Origin: Dyadobacter chenhuakuii
GTDB lineage: Bacteria; Bacteroidota; Bacteroidia; Cytophagales; Spirosomataceae
DNA: 64,000 bases
NCBI RefSeq assembly: GCF_023821985.2
Contig: NZ_CP098805.1
Coordinates: forward strand, 1,612,001 to 1,676,000
Direction of reading: 5' to 3'
The notes under the pieces are model-generated. The model was given only the letters and a program-made list of their open reading frames with translations, was not told the DNA's origin and did not search any database. The position numbers were made by a program, and so were the translations under genes. Positions 46,328 through 56,038 of this stretch are shown piece after piece. Within the stretch, counting starts at the first letter, position 1; the number at the start of each line of letters is the position of its first letter.

Positions 46328-49300
46328 CTATTCGCTCGATTTTGCGGTAACCCATTCAACCAGTTCATTTTCCAGCGTGATCAGCACACCGCGAGACTTC
46401 TTGCCCGCGCCATCGTATGTTTTGATCAGCTTCCGCAAATGCCTGCGCGGCTCGTCGGCATTGCTTCCCCCCACGAACGACATGAAAATGAACTCGCCGT
46501 TCGTTTGCTCTACAACCCGGTCAATGTGCAGCAACTTGCCTCCTGGTATTAATAACTCTCTGTTTGTCTGCACCTTACCAGTATCCTGATAAAGATTTGA
46601 CAGCTCGGGATCGCTCAATAAATCCCTGGTTTGTGCCTCAATCGCTGCTGTTTCTGCTTTGGTAAAAATCCCCTCGCCTACCAGCCGGTCCAAGGCAAGT
46701 GGCAGGTCGGAAATGGTTTTGAGGCGGGTTAAGAGGTAACGTATTTTTTGTAAACGGTCATGTTTGGGTTCGAATGTTTCCACATCGAAGATCCTGTCTG
46801 CCATTCTTCTGAGGCGCAAGGATTCCGTACGATCATTACTAAGAATGTGATTCAATACAAATGGCTGTGCATCAGACTTCCTATGCGCGTGCATGGGTTC
46901 GCTATGGCCATTAGCGATGACGTATCTGGACTCACTTTCATTCCAGGCAGGCTCAACACCCTCCTGCGCCAGATAACTTTGCAGCCAGTTGCTAACCTGC
47001 TGTCCCGATTCCCACTTTCTTTCGCGTTTGGCCAGGATATACAATCGCTGCACGGGACGCGTGAAAGCGACATATAACAAATTCAGATTTTCAACCAATG
47101 TGCGTGTACGCTCATCTGTATACTGCGTGGCAACGACGGTGTTTTCAAGGTCTTTCACGACTGAGACCATTGAGCTCCTCAGCTTTTTTTCGGGCTGATT
47201 GGCCAATGCAAGTTCATCATAATCGACATCATCCAGATCGAGCCATAGGCGGTCGAGCTTGGCATTAGGCGTCACTTTCCAATGTGCATAGGGCACGATC
47301 ACCACAGGATACTCCAAACCTTTCGATTTATGAATGGTTGTAATGCGGATGGCATTGGTTTCGTCTGGGATTGTTATAGAAAGCTTATGCCTTGCCGATT
47401 CCCAATAAGTAAGGAAATCGCCGAGGTGATTGCTTTTTCTGTTTCCAAAATCCATCACCACATCCAGAAAACGGAACAGATATTCGTTCTCGAAATGGTT
47501 TGCAAACAATCCGAAACGCTGCATCAGCTGCTCGCTCAATTCGAACACGGACAATTGCCGCATTCTGAATGAACTCAGGTTAATGTTCCATTTTTTAAAA
47601 TATTCCAAAAATGTATCCAAACCACTCTCTTCGCACAAAATGCGTATCTGCTCGTATTCACTCGCTGCCGGATTCTCTCTCCTGACGACGTGATGAAATA
47701 AATAAGCTGCCTCGTAACGCGCCAACCGGTGGTCGGAGCTAAGCAGCACTTTCATAAAGGAAATGATAAAATGCACCGATCTGGAATAGCCTAAGGAAAG
47801 CGCATCGTCCGATATCAAGGGTAATCCTGCTTCTTTAAGTGTGCTGGCCAGGGCAGTTGCTTCCCTTTTTTTTCTGCACAAAATAGCCATGTCACGCCAG
47901 TCGTAACCTTGCATTTTCAACTCATTCACCAGTTCCAAAGAACGCCTGACAATGCTGTCGGTGGCTCCGATCTCTTCCGTCTCGTCGTTTTCCTCATGCA
48001 GTTCGAGAAACTCAATTTCAACATGGCCGCCATTCGGCACATTATCTGGAATTTCCTGCTGGAAATTCTGATCATAGACATCCTGGATAAGCACATTCTC
48101 CGCGCCGACCGTTTCGGCAACGAAGGCAAAGAAGTTGTTATTGAAATCCGTAATCTCCCGACGGCTGCGCCGGTTGACTTTCAAATGATTTACATCCAGA
48201 TAATTATCCAGGCTGAGTAACCGCTCGGCATTATACGAACTGTTCCCCAACACATTCGCCAGCGCCATCACCTGGCTGGTGGCGAGATGTAAAATAAGGT
48301 CCATATCACCGCCCCGGAACCTGTAAATTGATTGCTTGGCATCTCCTACGATCAGATTGAAAAAACCGCCTGATAATGCATTCTCAATCAGCGGAAGCAA
48401 ATTGGCGAATTGCAGCTTGGATGTGTCCTGAAACTCATCGACCAAAATATGGTTATAGCGCTCTCCTAACCGCTCGAAAATAAATGGGACAGGCTCCCTG
48501 GCAACGATTTCGACGATCTTTCGATTGAAGTCTGAAATGTGAACCTGGTTATTTTGTTTCAAAAGCGCATCAAATTCCTTCCTGATCTCACCCAGCAGCG
48601 ACAGGTTATAAATGTGCCTGTCCAGCTGTCCGTAAAGCGTAATTTTCTGCGTTTCGGAAGTCCGGATGTTCTCGATCTGGTGAAAATAATTTTCCAGGTC
48701 TGTCCTAACCTTCTCAATTTCGTCTTTAATTAAGACTGGGGCCTTGGCGCCATACCAAACCCCTTCTCCGATGGTTTTGTAAACGTAGGAATTTGGTTCT
48801 GCCCAAATTTTCTTCCCTTCGGCCCTGTCCCGGAAGTAACCATAAATGCCTCTCCCGCTCTGGTGAAAATCTTTTTCAGTAAGAAAAGTGGATTGTATCA
48901 ATTCAAATGCATGCTTCGAAAGTTTCGCCAAATGCGCCTCACGCTCGCGAACGAATGCGCGCATCTGGTTGCGTATGGCGATCCAATCCTGCATTTTAAG
49001 ATCCTCCACCCGCTTCATCTGCATGTAACTTTGCTCACTCAGCAAAGTGCCAGCAGTCCCGCGGATTTGCATGGGTAGTGTGCCCCAGCTTTTCCCTTCC
49101 TCGGCATTTTCGCGATAATATCTTTCAACGATCTCTGTGAGCACCTCTTCGCCATCCTGCCCGATACGTGCGAGCAGGCGGTCTACGGCGTCGTCCAGCA
49201 AATCACTGTCCAGCTGTGTTTCAAAAATAAACGGGATCCCAAGTTCATCGGTAAAACTGCTGATAAGCCGTTGTGTAAACTTATCGATCGTCATGACCGA

Positions 49301-49654
49301 AAAATCGGAATAGCGATGCAGGATCTGTCTGAAAACGAGTTGCGCGCGACCGGCGATCAGCTGGCACGCACCTTGGAAAAGTTCTTGATCTTGAAGCGTA
49401 TCGGGATACATTTCCGTTACCACATCACGGAGCATGGGATGTGGATCGGCATCCGAATTGAAGAAATCTGAAAAGATCCGCAGCATAAGCAGGATGCGGT
49501 CTTTCATTTCATTAGCTGCCGCATTCGTGAATGTGACAGCTAATATATGCCTGAAATAAGTCTCTGAATTGGAGTGCAGGGCAAGTTTAAGATACTCCTT
49601 GGTAAGCGTATACGTCTTCCCCGACCCTGCCGATGAACTATAAACCTTAAACAC
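46328..49654 (-). CDS. AddA/RecB-like UvrD-family helicase with degenerate nuclease domain
   Basis: The 1108-residue protein has the helicase Walker A 'SAGSGKTYTL' at residue 6-15, the Q/UvrD motifs 'AVTFTNAAANEMKDRI' and Walker B 'ILVDEFQDTSKLQF', 'VGDAKQSIYRFRGG', 'ITTIHKSKGLEYPVV' and 'LLYVAFTRPVQRLYIL'. The C-terminal RecB-type nuclease region is shorter: 'LLHIDRVV' keeps one Asp, but the usual 'DxK' strand reads 'IFMSFVGG', so catalytic Asp and Lys appear lost. It is a DNA repair helicase of the AddAB/RecBC group. The AddB-like partner is not in the window. Confidence 0.9.
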   Translation of the reverse strand: MFKVYSSSAGSGKTYTLTKEYLKLALHSNSETYFRHILAVTFTNAAANEMKDRILLMLRIFSDFFNSDADPHPMLRDVVTEMYPDTLQDQELFQGACQLIAGRAQLVFRQILHRYSDFSVMTIDKFTQRLISSFTDELGIPFIFETQLDSDLLDDAVDRLLARIGQDGEEVLTEIVERYYRENAEEGKSWGTLPMQIRGTAGTLLSEQSYMQMKRVEDLKMQDWIAIRNQMRAFVREREAHLAKLSKHAFELIQSTFLTEKDFHQSGRGIYGYFRDRAEGKKIWAEPNSYVYKTIGEGVWYGAKAPVLIKDEIEKVRTDLENYFHQIENIRTSETQKITLYGQLDRHIYNLSLLGEIRKEFDALLKQNNQVHISDFNRKIVEIVAREPVPFIFERLGERYNHILVDEFQDTSKLQFANLLPLIENALSGGFFNLIVGDAKQSIYRFRGGDMDLILHLATSQVMALANVLGNSSYNAERLLSLDNYLDVNHLKVNRRSRREITDFNNNFFAFVAETVGAENVLIQDVYDQNFQQEIPDNVPNGGHVEIEFLELHEENDETEEIGATDSIVRRSLELVNELKMQGYDWRDMAILCRKKREATALASTLKEAGLPLISDDALSLGYSRSVHFIISFMKVLLSSDHRLARYEAAYLFHHVVRRENPAASEYEQIRILCEESGLDTFLEYFKKWNINLSSFRMRQLSVFELSEQLMQRFGLFANHFENEYLFRFLDVVMDFGNRKSNHLGDFLTYWESARHKLSITIPDETNAIRITTIHKSKGLEYPVVIVPYAHWKVTPNAKLDRLWLDLDDVDYDELALANQPEKKLRSSMVSVVKDLENTVVATQYTDERTRTLVENLNLLYVAFTRPVQRLYILAKRERKWESGQQVSNWLQSYLAQEGVEPAWNESESRYVIANGHSEPMHAHRKSDAQPFVLNHILSNDRTESLRLRRMADRIFDVETFEPKHDRLQKIRYLLTRLKTISDLPLALDRLVGEGIFTKAETAAIEAQTRDLLSDPELSNLYQDTGKVQTNRELLIPGGKLLHIDRVVEQTNGEFIFMSFVGGSNADEPRRHLRKLIKTYDGAGKKSRGVLITLENELVEWVTAKSSE

Positions 49655-49655
49655 C

Positions 49656-50177
49656 TTACAGGTTGAAGCGAATGCCTCCCGAAATGTTAGGGCTCAAATA
49701 AAATGGTCTTGGAAGCAGTTCAAGATATGTTCCCCCTTCCAGAAAAACAGAAATGCGGTTGTCAGGAATGTAGTATTCAATTCCACCCAGAACCGATCCG
49801 CCTAATGAAATATCTTTTTCATAATTGCCATTCAAGCGTTTTGGGTATGATCTGCGGCTATTTACCTGTCCACCTAATCCGTAATAAACGTGCACGGCTT
49901 CAGAATTGAAAAGCGGCGTATGCCATAAGTAATGCACTTGCAGGGAAACGCCGGCGTTTTTGTAAATTCCTTCGTCTCCTCTGTACTTACGGTCGTTGGA
50001 CAAGATTCCGCCATAAGTCCCTATCGTTACGTCCAGCGCATGAATGTTGTTGAAATACTTACGGATATTGATCCCTGTTGGCTCGCCCAATTTAAAACCA
50101 ACTGCCCAGTTGTCATATTGAGCATGTGCAAAACCAAAGCTGAGGATAAAGGCAAACGTTAAGGCTAATTTCTTCAT
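49656..50177 (-). CDS. Small secreted protein, probable outer-membrane beta-barrel
   Basis: The 173-residue protein has a signal peptide ('LALTFAFILSFGFAHAQ') and alternating hydrophobic/polar strands rich in Gly and Tyr, ending 'ISGGIRFNL' with a terminal aromatic-then-Leu pattern as in small outer-membrane barrels. 'GYDNWAVGFKLGEPTGINIRKYF' in outline resembles opacity/OmpW-like short barrels. It precedes the AddA gene by 1 bp and is transcribed with it. Function unknown. Confidence 0.7.
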   Translation of the reverse strand: MKKLALTFAFILSFGFAHAQYDNWAVGFKLGEPTGINIRKYFNNIHALDVTIGTYGGILSNDRKYRGDEGIYKNAGVSLQVHYLWHTPLFNSEAVHVYYGLGGQVNSRRSYPKRLNGNYEKDISLGGSVLGGIEYYIPDNRISVFLEGGTYLELLPRPFYLSPNISGGIRFNL

Positions 50178-50229
50178 AATGAGTTTTTATCGGGGATATT
50201 GAATTTTTGTGCTCTTCTAAAAAAGCGTG

Positions 50230-51303
50230 CTACACCGTCACGCTTTTTGCTTGATATTTCTTCAAAGAGTCGATTAATGCTTCATTTTCTTCCTGCGTGC
50301 CAACTGTAATTCTCAAACAACCGTCACAAAGATGAATCCGAGACCTGTCCCTGACAATGATCTCTTCGCTGATCAGATAATCCATGATTGCCTTTGCTTC
50401 ATCGAATTGCACCAGTAGAAAATTGGCATCAGTTGCATGCACTTTTATCACCAACGATAAATCCGTTAACATGTTACACAGAGAAGTCCTTTCTTTGAGA
50501 ATTTCTGCGATCATTTTATCTTTTTTATCAATTCCTTCCAAACCTTCCAATAGCGCTTTCTGAGCTGGCAGGCTGATATTATAAGGCGGTTTGATCTTGT
50601 TCAAAATGCGGATCAGCTCCGGGCTGGCGAAGCACATTCCCACGCGGATCCCGGCTAATCCCCACGCCTTAGAGAATGTCTGGAGCACCACCAGATTCGG
50701 GTATTGATCCAGGTGTTGTATCCATGAAGGTGTGTCTGTAAAATCAATGTAAGCTTCGTCCACAACCACCAGCCCGTCGAAACTTTCGAGGATAGCCGAG
50801 ATGGCGTCGGCCTGCATAACATTGCCGGTTGGATTGTTTGGTGAGCAGATCCAGATAATCTTGGTTTTCGGCGTCACTGCATTAAGCACCGCTTCCACAT
50901 CAATCTGATAATCTGTCGTTAATGACACTTTATCAATGATGACGTCGTGAATGGAAGCACTTACTTCATACATTCCATAAGTGGGCGGCAAGATAATCAC
51001 GTGGTCCTGACCAGGTGTGCAGGTTGCTCTTGTCAGCAGATCTATCGGCTCATCGCTTCCATTTCCCAAGAAAATACGGTCGATATCAATGTTCTTGATT
51101 GGCGCAAGCTTCTGTTTGATTTCAGACTGGTAAGGATCGGGATAACGGTTGTAATTTTCTTCCGTCACCGAGCCGTAAGGGTTTTCATTCGCATCCAGGA
51201 AAATACCTGAATGTCCTGTGTATTCATCCCTTGCCGACGAATAGGGCGCTAGTGAAAGTATATGCGGACGAAGAATTTTAGTAAGGTCAAATGTATTTTT
51301 CAT
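50230..51303 (-). CDS. hisC: Histidinol-phosphate aminotransferase
   Basis: The 357-residue PLP enzyme has the class I/II aminotransferase core: 'DANENPYGS', 'CSPNNPTGNV', 'VVDEAYIDF' and the Schiff-base Lys in 'FSKAWGLAGIRVG'. It converts imidazole-acetol phosphate and glutamate to histidinol phosphate. It is separated from hisD by a toxin-antitoxin pair of about 1 kb on the same strand. hisB and other pathway genes are not in the window. Confidence 0.95.
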   Translation of the reverse strand: MKNTFDLTKILRPHILSLAPYSSARDEYTGHSGIFLDANENPYGSVTEENYNRYPDPYQSEIKQKLAPIKNIDIDRIFLGNGSDEPIDLLTRATCTPGQDHVIILPPTYGMYEVSASIHDVIIDKVSLTTDYQIDVEAVLNAVTPKTKIIWICSPNNPTGNVMQADAISAILESFDGLVVVDEAYIDFTDTPSWIQHLDQYPNLVVLQTFSKAWGLAGIRVGMCFASPELIRILNKIKPPYNISLPAQKALLEGLEGIDKKDKMIAEILKERTSLCNMLTDLSLVIKVHATDANFLLVQFDEAKAIMDYLISEEIIVRDRSRIHLCDGCLRITVGTQEENEALIDSLKKYQAKSVTV

Positions 51304-51336
51304 GCGGTCCGTTTTATATCGCTCGGATGCGGTTAT

Positions 51337-51792
51337 TTACTTTTTTGAAAAAAAGAATAGTCGTTTGTCAAATTCAAATGGCTCAATATGAATCACTTTC
51401 ACTTCACTGGCAGCAGGATGCGACGGATTGATTAAATAATTATACTCCGAATTCACCACCACCGACGGAACTCTCAATAGCAACGACTTGCTGTCTTCCA
51501 GCCAATCGTCACCCACCGACTTGCTCCATTGCGGATCCTGTTTCCAGTCTTCCACAGTGTATGCAGCGAGTGATTTAATGTCATCAGGCACAAAAAGCAC
51601 CGCAACAACATAGTCTGGAGGCGGCGTGGACCGGCTGGCATGAACCAGCACTTCCAGCATAGCAAGCGACCTGTGTGAGGACGCATAGAGCATTGGTCTG
51701 CCGGGCGAGTTCCACCTTCCACCATGGTGAAAAGCGCCAATCCCAGTCAAATCGTCTTTATAAATAGTGCGTGTAATCCTAAATAGCTCCAT
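51337..51792 (-). CDS. RES-domain toxin
   Basis: The 151-residue protein is a full RES domain: 'GGRWNSPGRP' (Arg), 'LYASSHRSLAMLEVLVH' (Tyr and Glu) and 'RVPSVVVNSEYNYLINPSHP' (Ser), the R-E-S residues that name the family. Characterised RES toxins degrade NAD+ by phosphorolysis or hydrolysis and arrest growth. The start overlaps the antitoxin stop by one base (TAATG). The module sits between hisD and hisC, 34 bp upstream of hisC. Confidence 0.93.
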   Translation of the reverse strand: MELFRITRTIYKDDLTGIGAFHHGGRWNSPGRPMLYASSHRSLAMLEVLVHASRSTPPPDYVVAVLFVPDDIKSLAAYTVEDWKQDPQWSKSVGDDWLEDSKSLLLRVPSVVVNSEYNYLINPSHPAASEVKVIHIEPFEFDKRLFFFSKK

Positions 51793-52253
51793 TAAGCAAA
51801 AATACCGTGTTCGATTCGTCCCAACTCTGTTTTAATCAGTTCTATGCCTGCGTGTGTACGCAGAAAACTGATGGGTTTCTCCTGCCCCAAAGCAGGAATT
51901 TCATTGTTGAGCCAATCCAGAAAATATTCTTTACCTAGCACCCGAACTCCTATTGAAAAGAGATCTGCAAGCGAAATGAGATGATCTGAAACAACATTGC
52001 TAAGCAGATCCACATCATTGTAACGTTGCAGGTTGCGGGATGTTACAGGCAATAATGCAATGATATCTTTCACATCCATGCCTACGGAATCCGCAAGATG
52101 CTGAATGGATGCTTTCGGCACGCCATTTGCTGCAAGGTAAGCAAGATCGAAATCATTCTTTACAGCATGCTTCAGAATGCCATAACCTCCGAGCCGTTCA
52201 TTAACCATGTATGCTGTCATCGCTCTTTTGATTGAGTTGAAAAATGTCCCCAA
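51792..52253 (-). CDS. Xre/MbcA/ParS-type antitoxin of the RES toxin
   Basis: The 153-residue protein has an N-terminal helix-turn-helix-like part ('SIQHLADSVGMDVKDIIALL') and a C-terminal DUF2384 toxin-binding domain ('LSNVVSDHLISLADLFSIGVRVLG', 'FLDWLNNEIPALGQEKPISFL'). Antitoxin precedes toxin with a TAATG overlap, the normal order for this type. It starts 36 bp after the hisD stop, so it may be transcribed from the histidine promoter as well as from its own. Confidence 0.92.
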   Translation of the reverse strand: MGTFFNSIKRAMTAYMVNERLGGYGILKHAVKNDFDLAYLAANGVPKASIQHLADSVGMDVKDIIALLPVTSRNLQRYNDVDLLSNVVSDHLISLADLFSIGVRVLGKEYFLDWLNNEIPALGQEKPISFLRTHAGIELIKTELGRIEHGIFA

Positions 52254-52288
52254 ATTTAAGACATTTTTCCAGCATTAAAAATTCCTTC

Positions 52289-53557
52289 CTACAAAAGACT
52301 TTTCAGCCTGATGCTAACTGCTTTCTTATGTGCATCCAGTGACTCGGCTGCTGCCATGGCTTCCACAACGGGGCCAATTTGCCGGATTCCTTCCTTAGTA
52401 ATGTTCTGAATGGTGATTTTTTTTACAAAACTATCAACAGAGACGCCGCTATATGCACGTGCGTAGCCATTGGTGGGTAATGTGTGATTGGTGCCTGAGG
52501 CGTAATCACCGCATGATTCAGGTGTATAATTGCCCAGGAATATTGAGCCCGCATTGACTATTTGTTCTGAAACCGCTTCTGCATTCTCAACACTTAATAT
52601 TAAATGTTCGGCTGCATATTGGTTTAGCAGATCAATGGCATCCTCCTCGTTGTCGAGCAGAATGGCTTTGCTGTTGGCAATGGATTGAGCAGCCAGATCG
52701 CGTCTGGGGAGCTTGTCCATTTGTGAGGATAATGTGAGATTGACAGCTGATAAGAGCTTTTTGCTGGTCGAAACAAGCAACACCTGGCTGTCCGGACCGT
52801 GCTCGGCCTGGGATAAAAGATCAGCGGCTACAAATGCAGGAATGGCGCTATCATCCGCATAAACGGCAACTTCCGATGGTCCGGCAGGCATGTCAATGGC
52901 GATGCCTTCCTTGCTGACCAGCATTTTAGCAGTGGTAACATACTGATTACCAGGTCCAAAAATCTTGTAAACCTTTGGAACAGATTCCGTTCCATAAGCC
53001 ATTGCCGCAATCGCCTGCGCCCCTCCTATCCGAAATGCTTTGGTAACGCCCACTAACTGCGCTGCATATAAAATCGCCGGATGATCCGAAGGCGTGCATA
53101 ACACAACTTCCTTACAACCCGCAATTTTGGCAGGGATTCCAAGCATTAATACAGTGCTGAACAATGGCGCGGAACCGCCGGGAATGTATATTCCAACTTT
53201 CTCAATCCCAACACTTTTACGCCAGCAAGTTACGCCCGGCATGGTTTCAATCTTTTCGGCCGGTTGGAGCTGGGCTTCGTGAAATTTGTAAATGTTCTGA
53301 TAAGCCTGTCCGATCGCTTCCTTTAAAGTCTCATCCAACTTGTCAGCAGCGCCACTCAATTCTGCTTCTGTGAAAGCAATGTTATCCAGCACTGTTTTAT
53401 CGAATTTCAGCGCCAGTTCCTTAATGCCTTCGTCACCTTCTTTCCTTACCTTATCGAGGATCGGATTTACTTTTGCTTCGATATCCTGTGCTTCCTGAAC
53501 GGGGCGGGCCAGCAATGCGGGCCATTGATCTCTTTCAGGAAATGGAACAATATTCAT
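52289..53557 (-). CDS. hisD: Histidinol dehydrogenase
   Basis: The 422-residue protein shows the family signatures: 'IPGGSAPLFSTVLMLGIPA', 'IAMAYGTESVPKVYKIFGPGNQYV', 'IDMPAGPSEVAVYADDSA', 'DLLSQAEHGPDSQV' and a C-terminal 'SCGDYASGTNHTLPT' with metal-binding His and Asp. It is a zinc enzyme that oxidises histidinol to histidine in two NAD+-dependent steps. It starts 4 bp after hisG. Confidence 0.96.
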   Translation of the reverse strand: MNIVPFPERDQWPALLARPVQEAQDIEAKVNPILDKVRKEGDEGIKELALKFDKTVLDNIAFTEAELSGAADKLDETLKEAIGQAYQNIYKFHEAQLQPAEKIETMPGVTCWRKSVGIEKVGIYIPGGSAPLFSTVLMLGIPAKIAGCKEVVLCTPSDHPAILYAAQLVGVTKAFRIGGAQAIAAMAYGTESVPKVYKIFGPGNQYVTTAKMLVSKEGIAIDMPAGPSEVAVYADDSAIPAFVAADLLSQAEHGPDSQVLLVSTSKKLLSAVNLTLSSQMDKLPRRDLAAQSIANSKAILLDNEEDAIDLLNQYAAEHLILSVENAEAVSEQIVNAGSIFLGNYTPESCGDYASGTNHTLPTNGYARAYSGVSVDSFVKKITIQNITKEGIRQIGPVVEAMAAAESLDAHKKAVSIRLKSLL

Positions 53558-53561
53558 ACAA

Positions 53562-54425
53562 TTATAAGATCATTTTTTCAATTGGAATAACCAGAATCCC
53601 CTCTGCACCAGCCTGTCTGATTTTCTCGATATTTTCCCAAAACTCATTTTCATTGATCACCGAATGCAAGGAACACCAACCTTCTGTGGCCAGCGGCAGG
53701 ATCGTTGGGGCACGCATTCCGGGCAGAAACTTCGTAATGCTCTCCACAGCGCTGGTGGGGCAGTTGAGCAAAATATATTTGTTATTCTTCGCAACCTGAA
53801 CAGACTTGATCCGGAAAAGCAATTGATCCAAAAGATCCTTTTGCACCTCCGAAAGATGCTTGCTTGCAATCATGACCGCCTCTGAGCGGAAAATGGTTTC
53901 CACCTCTTTCAAGCCGTTGCTCAAAAGTGTGCTGCCGGAACTTACAATGTCACAAACAGCGTCTGCCAAACCAATGCTGGGCGCAATTTCAACCGATCCG
54001 CTAATTTCGTGGATTTGGGCTTTCACATTATTCGAACTCAGATATTTCTCCAACAAACGCGGATAAGTCGTAGCAATGCTCTTTCCTTCAAGGTCAGATA
54101 CGTTGTTGTAATCGTGCTCGCGTAGAACGCCGATTGACAATCTGCATTTCGAGAAACCCAGCTTGTGAACCGTATCCACGTCCCGATTTGACTCTTCAGA
54201 AACATTCTCACCTACGATACCCAAATGCGCCACGCCGTCCTCAACATATCCAGGAATATCATCGTCCCGCAAGAAAAGGATTTGAGCAGGAAAATTTGTA
54301 GCGTCGGTTTTCAACTTTCCGGCACCATTATCAAACCTGATCCCACACTCTTTGATCAATTTTAAAGAGTCTTCACTCAACCTTCCGGATTTTTGTATTG
54401 CAATTCTTAATATGTTGTCATTCAT
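53562..54425 (-). CDS. hisG: ATP phosphoribosyltransferase (long form)
   Basis: The 287-residue protein is the first enzyme of histidine synthesis. It has 'RIAIQKSGRLSEDS' at the N-terminus, 'DIPGYVEDGVAHLGIVG' and the phosphoribosyl-binding 'DAVCDIVSSGSTLLSNGL'. The extra C-terminal ~75 residues ('NKYILLNCPTSAVESI', 'MRAPTILPLA') form the ACT-like regulatory domain of long-form HisG, which is inhibited by histidine. It follows hisS and precedes hisD directly. Confidence 0.96.
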   Translation of the reverse strand: MNDNILRIAIQKSGRLSEDSLKLIKECGIRFDNGAGKLKTDATNFPAQILFLRDDDIPGYVEDGVAHLGIVGENVSEESNRDVDTVHKLGFSKCRLSIGVLREHDYNNVSDLEGKSIATTYPRLLEKYLSSNNVKAQIHEISGSVEIAPSIGLADAVCDIVSSGSTLLSNGLKEVETIFRSEAVMIASKHLSEVQKDLLDQLLFRIKSVQVAKNNKYILLNCPTSAVESITKFLPGMRAPTILPLATEGWCSLHSVINENEFWENIEKIRQAGAEGILVIPIEKMIL

Positions 54426-54472
54426 CGTGTTGTGGGCTTCCGCTAAGCAACGGTTTGGTCTGTAAGTTAAGT

Positions 54473-55843
54473 TTAGTTATTTTTTTCGGCGAGTGACGCA
54501 ATGATGTCGTTAATATTTAGCTTCTGCTGCTCGCCTGTTTTCATATTTCTCAAAGTCAGCTGACCCGTTTCCATTTCATCCGACCCTATCAAAATAACGA
54601 ACGGAATGTTCTTCCTGTCGGCATAATCCAGCTGCTTTTTAAGTTTTACCGAATCAGGGTAAATTTCAGCATTAATGCCCGCTGCTCTCAGCTTTGGCAA
54701 GATAGACAACCCGAAACGGAATGCTGGCTGGTCAAAGTTTGAAATCATAACCTTAGTTGCCGTCTTTTGGTTTTCAGGAAAGAGATTGAGTTCTTCCATG
54801 ACATCATAAATCCGGTCGACGCCGAGCGAAATGCCTACGCCGGAAATGCCTGGAACGCCAAAAGTGCCCGTCAAATTATCATAACGACCACCGCCGGAAA
54901 TGCTGCCAATTTGAACATTGTTCGCTTTCACTTCGAAAATAGCCCCTGTATAATAGGAAAGGCCGCGCGCCAATGTTACATCAAATTGGATCTTAGGATT
55001 TTCCAGCCCGAGGGTTTTTACGAGATCCCAAACTTCTTCCAACTCCTGCACGCCCTTCATTGCAATTTCCGAACTCCCCAGCCAGTTTTTCAAAGCCGTA
55101 AAAGGTTCGTCACCATCGGAAAGACTAAAAACTGGGTCAAGTTGCGTAACACTGTCGCTGGAAAAGCCACGTTCAACGAGCTCTTCAACGACTTTATCTT
55201 TTCCTATTTTATCCAATTTATCAATCGCAACGCAAAGCGGGCCTTCCATCCCATGGGCACCGATCATGTCCGCAATGCCTGTGAGGATTTTCCGGTTATT
55301 GATCTTCACGGTAAAATCATTGATCCCTAATGCAGGTAAGATCTCGTGCAGAAGCAAAACGATCTCCGCTTCGCAAAGCAGCGAATCGGTTCCTACAACA
55401 TCTGCATCACATTGATAAAATTCACGGTAACGGCCTTTTTGCGGACGGTCTGCACGCCAGACAGGCTGGATCTGATATCTTTTAAAAGGCATCACCAATG
55501 TTCCCCGGTTCATCACCACATAACGGGCGAAGGGAACCGTAAGGTCGTAACGCAGTCCTTTTTCAGAAATTTTCGAAGTTAATGGTTTTGAACCTTCCTG
55601 CCAGTCCGCATCAGTAAGCTTTCCGCTAAAATCTCCGGAGTTCAGTATTTTGAACAAAAGCTGATCGCCTTCATCGCCATATTTGCCCATTAGAACCGAG
55701 AGGTTTTCGAAGGCTGGTGTTTCCAAAGGCAAAAATCCATATCGTTGGAAAGAGCGGCGGATGGTGTCAAAAATAAAAGTACGTTTTGCCATTTGTTCGG
55801 GACCGAAGTCTCGGGTTCCGCGGGCAAGGGATGGTTTACTCAT
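54473..55843 (-). CDS. hisS: Histidine-tRNA ligase
   Basis: The start at 55843 ('MSKPSLARGTRDF') gives 456 residues; the frame is open to 55927, but the extra residues are not typical and an ATG at 55852 is also possible. Class II motifs: motif 1 near 'GFLPLETPAFENL', motif 2 'YREFYQCDADVVG' and motif 3 'GVSLGVDR'-like 'GISLGVDRIYD', plus 'GGGRYDNLTG'. A C-terminal anticodon-binding domain follows. The gene lies 47 bp upstream of hisG on the same strand. Confidence 0.95.
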   Translation of the reverse strand: MSKPSLARGTRDFGPEQMAKRTFIFDTIRRSFQRYGFLPLETPAFENLSVLMGKYGDEGDQLLFKILNSGDFSGKLTDADWQEGSKPLTSKISEKGLRYDLTVPFARYVVMNRGTLVMPFKRYQIQPVWRADRPQKGRYREFYQCDADVVGTDSLLCEAEIVLLLHEILPALGINDFTVKINNRKILTGIADMIGAHGMEGPLCVAIDKLDKIGKDKVVEELVERGFSSDSVTQLDPVFSLSDGDEPFTALKNWLGSSEIAMKGVQELEEVWDLVKTLGLENPKIQFDVTLARGLSYYTGAIFEVKANNVQIGSISGGGRYDNLTGTFGVPGISGVGISLGVDRIYDVMEELNLFPENQKTATKVMISNFDQPAFRFGLSILPKLRAAGINAEIYPDSVKLKKQLDYADRKNIPFVILIGSDEMETGQLTLRNMKTGEQQKLNINDIIASLAEKNN

Positions 55844-56038
55844 TGAATTCATTCGGTAAATGTACTGCGCACCGGAACCTGAAAGCGATGAACCGGCAAG
55901 TGAAGTTTGCCGGCTATCGAACGTCAATTGGTGTCAGTATTTGTAATTAATTTGGCTTGTAGGCCAATTTAACCGTAAAGTTAGGGCAGGTTAGGCAATA
56001 TTTGTGACTATTGTCTGCATTATTTACATGAAAATGAT

